From Maribacter algarum (ex Lu et al. 2025) (nom. illeg.) (lineage in GTDB: Bacteria; Bacteroidota; Bacteroidia; Flavobacteriales; Flavobacteriaceae): a stretch of DNA of 64,000 bases. The DNA lies in NCBI GenBank assembly GCA_947495915.1, contig CANMAW010000004.1, positions 124,001 through 188,000 on the forward strand. The letters are read 5' to 3'. Below the pieces are notes generated by a model that ran no database searches, was not told the origin of the DNA, and saw nothing but the letters and a program-made list of their open reading frames with translations. Made by a program: the position numbers and the translations under genes. Shown piece by piece: positions 53,852-62,930 of the stretch; within the stretch, counting starts at the first letter, position 1; the number at the start of each line of letters is the position of its first letter.

Positions 53852-55372
53852 TTAATTTGCCAAATTCGGATTTAAAACAATTTCATTTGCAGGTATGGGC
53901 GCAAAATAATTATCAGTACCAAGTGACCCAAGAATAGGGTTGGCTACTTGCAACAATTCACCCGCTGCATTCATAGTTGTTTGTGGGTCACGATTGCCTA
54001 ATGCTTGCTCAACACGCTCCATACGAACCAGGTCATTCCATCGTAGCCATTCACCAGCTAATTCCCATTTTCTTTCTGTAAAAGCCAGTTCAGCTAAATC
54101 ACCACTAGTTACATCAACACTAGCATCGGGTGTATCGAAAGGTAAGCCTTCAGCTCTTCTACGAATTTGATTTAAAGCTTCCCAAGCATCTGCATTTTCA
54201 GAACCTGCTCTACCTGATGCTTCAGCATAAATTAATAAGACTTCAGCATAACGCATATACAAATCGTTTCGGTTGGTATTAAAAGCTGACAATGGAATAT
54301 CTCCTTCTGGACCAACTATTTTCTTAAACACGGGGTTTTGTTGATCAGTAAAATTTGCAAAATCATGCTCGGTTCTATAGGTTGCTTCTTTTCTTGGCCC
54401 TTCAGGAAAATCTTCGTAAAATCTGATTTCAGCAAATGTTTCTTGCCATCCTTGCAAATCAGATGGATTACCTAATTTGCCATACTTACGGTTATGAAGG
54501 TTTTCATCTGTATTGTAAGGAATTGTCCAAACACCTTCATCATTAAATCGATTTTCTAACTTCCATAGATCTTCTAAATCACCTAATAATGCAAAACCAT
54601 GTGAGCTTGCATTATCAATAACCTGCTTCGCTTTAGACGCTGCAGCCCCGTACTTAGAATTGTCTTTTACCGGAAAACCTGCCCAGTCCATATACAACCT
54701 TGCTAACAAAGCAGCTGCAGAACCAGAATTGGGTCTTGGAGCACCGGCCTGAGCACCAGGATAAATCGCAGGTAAAAGAGATTCAGCTTGCAGCAAATCT
54801 CCTTCAATTTGAGCATATACATCTTCTTGACTCGCTCTAGAAATATCTAATTCAGGTTCGGAGGTTAGTGGTAAAGGAATTCTACCATGAACACGAGCAA
54901 GGTGAAAAAACATGGCTCCTCTTAAAAAGTATACCTCACCTAACAATCTATTTTGAGCATCAGTATCTGTTAATTCTAAACCTTCAGCACTCTCTAAAAC
55001 GCTATTAGCAGCGCGAATCATTCTGTAAATATCTCTCCAGTTACCCACAGTACGTGCATTTTCAGGAGATATTGAACGTTGATCAAACTCTCTAAAATCG
55101 GCCTTATTACTCACTTTGTGTGTTGTAATATCATCACCACCCCAACCATGTACAAAGAAAGTTGACCATTGCGAAGCGTTTCTTAATTGCGAATAAATAC
55201 CTGTTACGCCTAATTCTAGTTCAACCTGATTGCTATAGGCACCTGGCGCTAGTAAAGATAAACCAGGATCTTCTTCTAAATCTGCACAGCCGTTAAAAAC
55301 TAACGCACTTACAAACATCACAGTAGCATAAAACCGAGGTTTTAGCATTTTTTTTATGTTTATATTTTTCAT
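53852..55372 (-). CDS. susD: SusD/RagB-family outer-membrane glycan-binding lipoprotein
   Basis: A protein of 506 residues from MKNINIKKMLKPRFYATVMF with lipobox FNGC. An ATG 9 codons earlier (55399) is also possible and would almost touch the susC stop. SusD features are the N-terminal NYSQLRNA-type helical start (ELGVTGIYSQLRNASQWSTF), TPR-like helices (NRLLGEVYFLRGAMFFHLAR) and the conserved C-terminal block (LYMRYAEVLLIYAEASGRAG, AFTERKWELAGEWLRWNDLV). It caps the SusC barrel and delivers oligosaccharide to it. The substrate is presumably an agar- or porphyran-type galactan, from the neighbours. A strong terminator follows. Confidence 0.95.
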   Translation of the reverse strand: MKNINIKKMLKPRFYATVMFVSALVFNGCADLEEDPGLSLLAPGAYSNQVELELGVTGIYSQLRNASQWSTFFVHGWGGDDITTHKVSNKADFREFDQRSISPENARTVGNWRDIYRMIRAANSVLESAEGLELTDTDAQNRLLGEVYFLRGAMFFHLARVHGRIPLPLTSEPELDISRASQEDVYAQIEGDLLQAESLLPAIYPGAQAGAPRPNSGSAAALLARLYMDWAGFPVKDNSKYGAAASKAKQVIDNASSHGFALLGDLEDLWKLENRFNDEGVWTIPYNTDENLHNRKYGKLGNPSDLQGWQETFAEIRFYEDFPEGPRKEATYRTEHDFANFTDQQNPVFKKIVGPEGDIPLSAFNTNRNDLYMRYAEVLLIYAEASGRAGSENADAWEALNQIRRRAEGLPFDTPDASVDVTSGDLAELAFTERKWELAGEWLRWNDLVRMERVEQALGNRDPQTTMNAAGELLQVANPILGSLGTDNYFAPIPANEIVLNPNLAN

Positions 55373-55401
55373 TTTTTTTATTAATTTTTTATGAAACATT
55401 T

Positions 55402-58400
55402 TTAGAAATCTAATTTTACCCCAATTGATAAAGTTCTAGGATTTGGATATGATCCGGTATTTATACCTGCAGCAACATCAACGTTACCTGCGTTATCAGC
55501 TGGTGTTGAAGTATGCTCTGGGTCATATCCTGAATAATCGGTAATCAGAAACAGGTTTTGACCAGAAACATAAATTTTTGCATTGGTATTTGTCTTACCT
55601 ATATCTCTTATAGTATAACCTAAAGAAAGGTTACTCAATCGAATAAAATCTCCTTTTTCAACATATCGTGTTGAACCAGCGTCATTTAATCCACCCGCAG
55701 GAACGTCGGTTTCATTGGTTGGAGTCCACTGATTTATTTGCTCTGCTGCTAAGAAACTTCTTTGATTACCTGTAGCACCCACAATTACACCTTGAACAGC
55801 ATTAAGAACTTCAAAATCATGCACTCCTTGAATAAACACATTTAAATCCCAATTTTTGTAGCTTAATGTGTTATTAAAACCCCAAAAAGTTGTTGGTGTT
55901 CCATTCCCGATAGCACCTATTACACGGTTTCCATCTGCATCTCTTAAATATCTTGCATCACCGGGTTCTGCAATTGGTGTACCTGCATCATTTAGAGGAA
56001 TATTATCTGTTGACTTCCAAGTGCCTAAAAACGTAGAACCATTAAACTGACCCAAAGGTTGGCCTACTTGTATTACATTCCAAATTCTACTTTGGCCGTC
56101 GATACTTTGAAAAGTACCTTGAATTTCATCAACCCCTCCTAAATCAACCACTTCATTTTTTGAGTATGAAAAACTTAAATTAGAATCCCATGAGAAATTA
56201 TCTGTAGCATAAACAGATCCAGAAAGTGAAACATCAATACCAGTATTTTCTACTTCACCAACATTTCTAGTAATTGCACCACCTCCATTAGTTGTCGGCA
56301 CAGGAATATCTAATAACAAATCAGTAGTGTTTTTCTTATAACCGTCTAATGCGAGATTTAAACGACCATTAAAAAATCCAAAATCAAGACCAACATTCGT
56401 TTGAGTTGTTGTTTCCCAAGTTAAATCTTCATTTCCGTATCCATCAGGAGATGAACCTGGCGAAACCGAAGAACCATCGAATGAAAAAGTACTATTTGCA
56501 TTAACACTTGGAAATGTGGTGTAAGGTGCAATATTTTCGTTACCTACTTGACCCCAACCTGCTCTAATACCAAAATTACTTAGCACCTTACTATTTTCGA
56601 TAAACTCAGTATTCGCGAAGCTATATTTAGCAGAAACAGACGGAAAAGTACCTGTTCTATTACCCTCTCTAAATTTTGAAGATGAATCAACACGCACCGT
56701 ACCTGTTAAGAAAAAACTGCTGCCTAAATTGTATTCAGCACGCCCCATCACTGATTCAATTGCTGATTTGCTATACGAATTACTAAAATTCTTACCCGCA
56801 GCAAATTCACCGAAATAGAAGCCCGCGGGCACCGCTAAATTATTACCCGTATATCCATTAAATTTTCCTTCAAAACCAGAAAACTCATAAACACCTGTCA
56901 TCTTGAAATTATGATCTCCAAAAGCTTTCTGCCACGTAAGAACATTACTTATTTGATGCGAAGTGTTTTTAGCGTTTCCGTAAGACACATCATTATCAGG
57001 CTCATCTGTTCTATAGGTTTGATTGTTGTTATTAAAAGTAGAGACACCTGCAATTAATGAATAACTAAAATTGTTAGTGAACGCGTAGTTCAAATTCAGA
57101 TTAGCATTGATTCGATCATTAACCTGATCAATTTGAGTTGTATTTAAATCTTCAATAGGGTTAATATTTAAAGACCCTAAAGCTCTTTCTGAAAAACGAT
57201 TGAATTCACCATTGCTATTATAAATTGGTGTAGTAGGGTCCCACGTAAGTGCCTTTATAACCACACTACCTTGAAATCTATTTAAAGCCGTAATATCATT
57301 TAATGTTGTAGCTCTTGTACCAAAGATATTTAATCCTACTTTCAATTTTTCAGTTACATCAACATTTAGATTTGCTCTAAGAGAAGCTCTTTCGTATCCA
57401 GTATTAATGATAGTACCCTCTTGGTCAACATAATTACCAGATAAAAAGTAACTAGTTTTACCTTCAGAACCACTTACAGACAACTGTACGTTTTTAGAAA
57501 TACCTGTTTGAAACAACTCATCTTGGTAGTTTGTTCCACCTGAAGCGTACAGGTTGGTAATTTCAGCATCAGTAAAAATTGCTTGCCCACCTTGTCTTAA
57601 TCTCCTAGAGTTTTCTATGGTTGCAAAATCACCCGCTCCTAAGGTAGGTAATTGGTTAGGTATTGTTGCAATAGTCGTAAATACATCTAAAGATACCTTA
57701 GCATCACCTCTACCCTTTTTGGTTGAAACCAAAATAACACCATTCGAAGCTCTTGAACCATAAATAGCAGAAGCAGAAGCATCTTTAAGTACTTCCATTG
57801 AAGCAATATCATTAGGGTTTAAAGTACTAAGGTCGCCACCAATTACACCATCAATAACAACCAAGGGACTGTTATCTCCGTTGATAGAATTCACACCACG
57901 AATACGTACTTTAATAGCTGAACCTGGTCCGCCACCAGCTCGCGAAACAGCAACACCAGAAGCTCGCCCTTGTAAGGCGTCTTCAACACGTGTTAAAGGT
58001 TGTTTTTCAAATGACTCGGAAGATACTTGTGAAATTGCACCCGTTAAATCACTCTTTTTAGAGGTACCATACCCAATTACTACAACTTCATCTAACTGAC
58101 TAGCATCTTCTGCTAGTTGAACAGTTATACTTGTTTGACTTCCAACGGTTACTGTTTGAGTAGCATAACCTAAATAAGAGATCACAAGTACATCTTCAGA
58201 AGATGCTTCAATAGAAAAGTTACCATCAAAATCGGTTTGTGTTCCATTGGTGGTACCTTGAACAAGAATATTCGCGCCCGGTACCGGACCACCAGTTTCA
58301 TCTGTTACCGTACCTGAAATTGTTTGTTGTGCAAAAGCATACTGCGTACCCAAAAACACAAAAAACAGCCCGGTAAGGAAGCATTTTTTTAAAAGTTTAA

Positions 58401-58422
58401 AGAATTGTTTTTCCATAATCAT
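55402..58422 (-). CDS. susC: SusC-family TonB-dependent glycan transporter
   Basis: A 1006-residue outer-membrane protein; the start may be the third residue (MEKQFFKLLKKCFLTG). Order of domains: signal peptide ending QYAFA; a carboxypeptidase-D-regulatory-like domain (about 33-110: ISGTVTDETGGPVPGANILV); a TonB box/plug beginning DEVVVIGYGTSKKSDLTGAI with the conserved RVEDALQGRASGV and SASAIYGSRASNGVI segments; and the 22-strand barrel ending in GVKLDF. No N-terminal secretin/STN anti-sigma domain is present, so it is a transporter and not a FecA-type transducer. It forms the import pair with the downstream susD. It is preceded by a 584-bp interval with several palindromes. Confidence 0.95.
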   Translation of the reverse strand: MIMEKQFFKLLKKCFLTGLFFVFLGTQYAFAQQTISGTVTDETGGPVPGANILVQGTTNGTQTDFDGNFSIEASSEDVLVISYLGYATQTVTVGSQTSITVQLAEDASQLDEVVVIGYGTSKKSDLTGAISQVSSESFEKQPLTRVEDALQGRASGVAVSRAGGGPGSAIKVRIRGVNSINGDNSPLVVIDGVIGGDLSTLNPNDIASMEVLKDASASAIYGSRASNGVILVSTKKGRGDAKVSLDVFTTIATIPNQLPTLGAGDFATIENSRRLRQGGQAIFTDAEITNLYASGGTNYQDELFQTGISKNVQLSVSGSEGKTSYFLSGNYVDQEGTIINTGYERASLRANLNVDVTEKLKVGLNIFGTRATTLNDITALNRFQGSVVIKALTWDPTTPIYNSNGEFNRFSERALGSLNINPIEDLNTTQIDQVNDRINANLNLNYAFTNNFSYSLIAGVSTFNNNNQTYRTDEPDNDVSYGNAKNTSHQISNVLTWQKAFGDHNFKMTGVYEFSGFEGKFNGYTGNNLAVPAGFYFGEFAAGKNFSNSYSKSAIESVMGRAEYNLGSSFFLTGTVRVDSSSKFREGNRTGTFPSVSAKYSFANTEFIENSKVLSNFGIRAGWGQVGNENIAPYTTFPSVNANSTFSFDGSSVSPGSSPDGYGNEDLTWETTTQTNVGLDFGFFNGRLNLALDGYKKNTTDLLLDIPVPTTNGGGAITRNVGEVENTGIDVSLSGSVYATDNFSWDSNLSFSYSKNEVVDLGGVDEIQGTFQSIDGQSRIWNVIQVGQPLGQFNGSTFLGTWKSTDNIPLNDAGTPIAEPGDARYLRDADGNRVIGAIGNGTPTTFWGFNNTLSYKNWDLNVFIQGVHDFEVLNAVQGVIVGATGNQRSFLAAEQINQWTPTNETDVPAGGLNDAGSTRYVEKGDFIRLSNLSLGYTIRDIGKTNTNAKIYVSGQNLFLITDYSGYDPEHTSTPADNAGNVDVAAGINTGSYPNPRTLSIGVKLDF

Positions 58423-59006
58423 TGGTTTAAATTGAAAAAGTTGAGTTTTGAATTAATTATTAGAATTCTAAATAGTTAATCGTCCTCTCAATACTGAGGC
58501 ATTGCTAAATAATCATAACAAGCATTAACATATCAGTAATTAAGATAACCTAAAACTAATAATTACGTAATTTGGTTGTAGAGAATTTCACTAGACTTAA
58601 ACTAGACAGTTTAATTTCTTTTGGTTGAATACTCATTCAACCACCTGATTCAATAATCCCTATTTCAGCGGCCTACTGCATCTTTAGCTGTGCTAAACGA
58701 ATATTTTATATAAATAGAAGCTGAGAAAAAATCTGCACAGTTCAATGACAAAAAGTTAAAACTGTAAATGCCAGACAGGTAGTTCAAAAAACTAATTCAT
58801 ATGACAGATGGTTTAATTATACTGACGGTATATTTAAACCTCTACCAAATAATTTAAAACCATAACTACATCTTAATAATGGCCCTTTTGGCAACACATT
58901 GGTTTAAAGTTTATTTTTATACTACGGCATATCTAAAACAATAGCTATTTGCTATATAAAGGATAATAAAAGTTCAGCAACTATTTTCTTCATTGCGAAC
59001 CACTTT
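58423..59006. other. susC upstream region with repeats
   Basis: A 584-bp non-coding interval between the sulfatase stop and the susC start. It contains the palindrome AATTACGTAATT (58561-58572), a direct repeat ACTAGAC (58590-58596 and 58601-58607, 11-bp period) and an 8-bp-stem hairpin (58623-58642). No ORF of note was seen. Confidence 0.6.
58561..58642 (-). promoter_or_regulatory. candidate operator region of the susCD operon
   Basis: Within 82 bp, about 140-220 bp upstream of susC, lie a perfect 12-bp palindrome, two ACTAGAC copies one helical turn apart, and GGTTGAAT-ACTC-ATTCAACC. The phased direct repeat suits an activator such as the TPR-LuxR protein. This is a prediction only. Confidence 0.4.
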
Positions 59007-60488
59007 TTATTGTGTCAGTGGAAATAATTCTGAATCAACATGCGCCTCTTTCATTATACTTTGAAGTTCTGCAACAATTTGAGGATGGTCTTTGGCAACA
59101 TTATGTTCTTCTTTAACATCCTTTGCTAAATCATATAATTCTAAATTATTCGGATTAGAACTAACATCATAAATTACGCCTTTCCAATTACCTTTTCGAA
59201 CTGCCTGTCGACCACCTTTTAAATGAAATTCCCAATACAGATATTCGTGTTGGTTCTGCCTACCTTGATTCAGTAAAGTCGGTAAAAAAGATACGCCATC
59301 GGTTTCAGAAGGAATTTCTTTTTGAACGATTTCTGCGAAAGTTGGCATCATATCCCAAAAGGTTGAAACATGATCTGAAGTTGTATTTTCGGCAATTTTG
59401 TTCGGCCATACGGCAATAAAAGGCGCTCGTATTCCACCTTCATACAAATCACGCTTAACTCCACGAAGGCCGCCAGAACCATTAAAAAACTCCGGATCAG
59501 CCCCCCCCTCTATCGCAGGCCCATTGTCACTGGTAAATATAATCAAAGTGTTTTCTGACAGCCCAAGTTTTTCAACATGATCTACAATTTGCCCAACATA
59601 AGCATCTACCCTAGTGACCATAGTTGCATATACAGCATGAGGCTCTGCTTGTGACGTATATTTTTGAGGCACCATGGCAGGCCCATAATCAGAAAGGTAA
59701 TCATGTGGTGGCTGAAAAGGTTTATCTTCTTCAAATTTTCCTCTATAGATATCGTAAATAGAATCATTAGGCGTAATTAATTCAGCATGTGGCAATACTA
59801 ATGGTACAAAAGCAAAAAATGGTTGGTCTTTGTTTGTTGTAATAAAATCTAAAGTTGCCTCTTGTATCTTATCTGGTGCGTACGTAACCGTATTCACCCA
59901 ATCATTACCTTCTAGCAGAACTGAATCTTGGTTATGCCAAAGGTATGGTGGGTAATAGCGATGGGCCATACGTTGACAATTGTAACCATAAAATTCATCA
60001 AAGCCCTGATTATTTGGATCTCCTTCGCTTCCGACAAACCCCAATCCCCATTTGCCAAAAGCACCTGTTTTATACCCTACATCCTTTAAAAGTTCAGCTA
60101 TAGTTAATGCATTGGCAGGTAACGGATTCTGCCCTTCTTTTGGCAACTCTCTATTACCTCGAATCGGGGTATGGCCTGTATGCAGACCAGTCATTAAAGA
60201 AGAGCGAGAAGGCGCACAAACTGTAGAACCGGCATAATGCTGAGTAAATCGAATTCCTCTAGAGGCTAATTCATCAATAAACGGTGTTTGAATTTTTTGT
60301 TGCCCGTAAACACCTAAATCGCCATAACCCATATCATCTGCTAGAATGTAAATAATGTTAGGTTTCTGATTGGCCTCTTGAGCTGCTGTAGAAGTGTTTT
60401 CTTTTTGCTCTCCTTTGCATGCCATTAGAAAGATTACCAAAAGACCAAGTTGAAAGCTACCCATCACTATTTTTTTCATCACACCCAT
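59007..60488 (-). CDS. formylglycine (S1) sulfatase lipoprotein
   Basis: A 493-residue sulfatase lipoprotein with lipobox LMAC (Cys24); MKKIVMG, three codons in, is an alternative start. The catalytic core starts KPNIIYILADDMGYGDLGVY with metal-binding D51/D52. The modification site is C91-APSRSSLMTG, and IFTSDNGPA supplies later metal ligands. The C-terminal region has the usual LYDLAKDVKEEHNVA motif. It probably removes sulfate from galactan oligosaccharides (for example L-galactose-6-sulfate or a sulfated D-galactose residue), but the subfamily cannot be told by eye. The upstream flank has CTAGACAG, shared with the susC upstream region. Confidence 0.92.
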   Translation of the reverse strand: MGVMKKIVMGSFQLGLLVIFLMACKGEQKENTSTAAQEANQKPNIIYILADDMGYGDLGVYGQQKIQTPFIDELASRGIRFTQHYAGSTVCAPSRSSLMTGLHTGHTPIRGNRELPKEGQNPLPANALTIAELLKDVGYKTGAFGKWGLGFVGSEGDPNNQGFDEFYGYNCQRMAHRYYPPYLWHNQDSVLLEGNDWVNTVTYAPDKIQEATLDFITTNKDQPFFAFVPLVLPHAELITPNDSIYDIYRGKFEEDKPFQPPHDYLSDYGPAMVPQKYTSQAEPHAVYATMVTRVDAYVGQIVDHVEKLGLSENTLIIFTSDNGPAIEGGADPEFFNGSGGLRGVKRDLYEGGIRAPFIAVWPNKIAENTTSDHVSTFWDMMPTFAEIVQKEIPSETDGVSFLPTLLNQGRQNQHEYLYWEFHLKGGRQAVRKGNWKGVIYDVSSNPNNLELYDLAKDVKEEHNVAKDHPQIVAELQSIMKEAHVDSELFPLTQ

Positions 60489-60588
60489 GTTTAAATAAAA
60501 ATCACATTAAATTACTGATTTTATTAAATTTAAGTAACTATTTCTAGACAGATTTTACGAAAGGTTTTTCTAGTCGCCTGTTTTAATT

Positions 60589-61155
60589 TTAACCAACCGA
60601 CCAAGCTTTACCTTTGGATATTTCATTTAAACTTTCGCATGAATAATAAGCTCCAGGTATTGGGTCATAAGCTAAAACCTCTTCTCCAACATATTCATTG
60701 CATTTATAGGCCCAAATTATTAAACCACGAAGCTTCATTATAAAAGGTATTCTATCTTCTGATGTTGACATCACTGCATTTTGAATTACAGGTGTTAAAT
60801 CGGAAATACTGACTTTTTTTAATTCTGAACTATCAGAATTTTTTAAAGCTATACTAGCCAGCTCATTAATAGTTTTTTTGAAAGTTTCTTGCTCCTCTTT
60901 TTTAAAACAAGCAGCAGCAAAATTATCTAAAAAAATATGTACGTTTACTTCTGAAGCTGAAGGTGTATCTGTTTTAGGAAGCACTACATCTACTATATTT
61001 CGGAATATAACACCTTCCGATTGCGACAATAATTTAGGAATCCATACACTGTTTTCATTATTCGCACAACCTTGCAATAGTCCTGTAAATGTTGGAGCTG
61101 CCACTATATACCCCAATGACAAAGCCATTTTCTCTAGCGCTTTTCTTCTTTCCAT
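60589..61155 (-). CDS. gluconate 2-dehydrogenase subunit 3-like protein, second copy
   Basis: A 188-residue protein with a twin-arginine-type start MERRKALEKMALSLGYIVAA and a lipoprotein-like Cys (LLQGC). The body includes EGVIFRNIVDVVLPKTDTPS and MKLRGLIIWAYKCNEYV, fitting the small-subunit family of GMC dehydrogenases. Its start overlaps the stop of the GMC gene by 1 bp (TAATG), so the subunits are made together. It is only distantly similar to the copy at 16.5 kb. It probably supports export and electron transfer of its GMC partner. Confidence 0.85.
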   Translation of the reverse strand: MERRKALEKMALSLGYIVAAPTFTGLLQGCANNENSVWIPKLLSQSEGVIFRNIVDVVLPKTDTPSASEVNVHIFLDNFAAACFKKEEQETFKKTINELASIALKNSDSSELKKVSISDLTPVIQNAVMSTSEDRIPFIMKLRGLIIWAYKCNEYVGEEVLAYDPIPGAYYSCESLNEISKGKAWSVG

Positions 61156-62867
61156 TATATGTTTCCGTTTTTAAGCTCCTTTACTGCGTGATTAGCAGCT
61201 CGTGCCGTAAAAGCCATGTAGGTTAATGAAGGATTTACACAACTTGATGAAGTCATGAACGCTCCGTCAGTCACATAAACGTTTTTAACAGCATGAATTT
61301 GATTATTTCCATTTAATACTGATGTTTTAGGGTCTCTACCCATTCGGGCGGTTCCCATTTCATGAATACCATGCCCAATATTATATTTACTATTATACAT
61401 GTTTACATCTCTAAAGCCAGCTTTTTCAAGCATTTCTGCTGCCGATGTTGCAATATCTTTTCGCATGTTTATCTCATTCTCTCGTATTTCGGCATCAAAA
61501 GTTACAACTGGTAAACCCCATTGATCTAGCTGATTATAATCTAAAGTCATTTTATTCTCTTGATATGGTAAGATTTCACCGAACCCTCCCATACCCATAG
61601 TCCATCCCCCTGGTTTTAAGATTGCTTCTTTTAATTGAACCCCAACACCAAATTCTGCGATAGATTCTTGCCAGTTTTTTCTACTAGCACCACCCTGATA
61701 TCCAAAACCACGAATATAGTTTTTGCTTTTAGATGATTTGCTTAAATTTTCAAATCGTGGAATATAAATTCCGTTTGGCCTCCGTCCTTTATAATACTTA
61801 TCTCCAAATCCATCAAATTTTCCATTGGCTCCAGATCCTAAATGGTGGTCCATAATATTTCTACCGAGCTGATCTGAATCATTTCCTAATCCGTTTGGAA
61901 AACGTTCTGACTTCGACTGCATTAAGATAGAGGCAGATGCAATGGCAGAGGCACATAAAAAAAAAACCTTAGCATTAAAAATCATTTCTTCTTTTGATTC
62001 TTTATCAATAACCTTAACCCCAGAAGCCTTTTTGGTATTCGGGTCATAGATTACTTCTGCAACAATTGAATCGGGCCTTAAAGTTAAGTTACCGGTTCGT
62101 TCAGCTGCTGGAAGCGTTGAAGAATTACTACTAAAATAACCTCCAAATGGGCAACCGCGGGCGCATCTGTTTCTAAACTGACATTTTGTTCTTCCTTCAA
62201 ATGGCTTATCTCCTGTAATATGAGCTACCCGACCCGAAGTTACAACGCGACCATCAAAATTTTTAGCCACTTCATTTTTGAAATGCTCTTCTACACAATT
62301 TAAATCCATTTTAGGCAAAAATTGACCGTCAGGTAATTGTGATAATCCAAGTTTTTCACCAGAAACACCGATATAAGTTTCAACTTTGTCATACCATGGG
62401 GCAATATCTTTATAGCGTACTGGCCAATCAACTCCATGGCCGTCAAGTTTATTTGCCTCAAAATCAAGCTGACTCCAACGATAACTTTGTCGTCCCCATG
62501 TAATTGAGCGTCCACCAACATGATAACCACGCATCCAATTGAAGGGTTTGGTTTCATTATACGGATGTTCTAAATCATTAACAAACCACTTATACGAATC
62601 GGCAGATCGCCCTTTTCTGGTACGACTCTGTTTTGGCCTTTTAGCTTTTTCTTTTAATGAAATTTCGGTACCATGAGGAAAATCCCAATCATCCATATGG
62701 GCCGTTTTATAATCCTTTATATGTTCAACCATTGGCCCCCTTTCTAGAACCAAAGTTTTAAGTCCATTTTCGCAAAGCTCTTTGGCCGCCCAGCCACCAG
62801 TTATTCCCGTACCAACAACTATCGCATCATAGGTGTCTTGTTCTTCATTAAAATAAAATTTACTCAT
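61155..62867 (-). CDS. GMC-family FAD oxidoreductase, second copy
   Basis: A 570-residue flavoprotein. Its FAD site is DAIVVGTGITGGWAAKEL ending in VLERG; GMC core elements are GYHVGGRSITWGRQSYRWSQ and the C-terminal GIHEMGTARMGRDPKTSV and NVYVTDGAFMTSS. Cysteines C229, C235 and C239 (TKCQFRNRCARGCPFGG) form a cluster that differs in spacing from the four-Cys cluster of the 17-kb paralogue, and may bind Fe-S. It was probably exported by the Tat leader of its partner subunit. Located between two sulfatases, it may oxidise a galactan-derived sugar in the periplasm; the substrate is unknown. Confidence 0.88.
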   Translation of the reverse strand: MSKFYFNEEQDTYDAIVVGTGITGGWAAKELCENGLKTLVLERGPMVEHIKDYKTAHMDDWDFPHGTEISLKEKAKRPKQSRTRKGRSADSYKWFVNDLEHPYNETKPFNWMRGYHVGGRSITWGRQSYRWSQLDFEANKLDGHGVDWPVRYKDIAPWYDKVETYIGVSGEKLGLSQLPDGQFLPKMDLNCVEEHFKNEVAKNFDGRVVTSGRVAHITGDKPFEGRTKCQFRNRCARGCPFGGYFSSNSSTLPAAERTGNLTLRPDSIVAEVIYDPNTKKASGVKVIDKESKEEMIFNAKVFFLCASAIASASILMQSKSERFPNGLGNDSDQLGRNIMDHHLGSGANGKFDGFGDKYYKGRRPNGIYIPRFENLSKSSKSKNYIRGFGYQGGASRKNWQESIAEFGVGVQLKEAILKPGGWTMGMGGFGEILPYQENKMTLDYNQLDQWGLPVVTFDAEIRENEINMRKDIATSAAEMLEKAGFRDVNMYNSKYNIGHGIHEMGTARMGRDPKTSVLNGNNQIHAVKNVYVTDGAFMTSSSCVNPSLTYMAFTARAANHAVKELKNGNI

Positions 62868-62930
62868 GTATTGTTCGTATTATATGAAACGCTAACATTT
62901 TAATGTTTTTGTATAGAATTACTTTCACCT

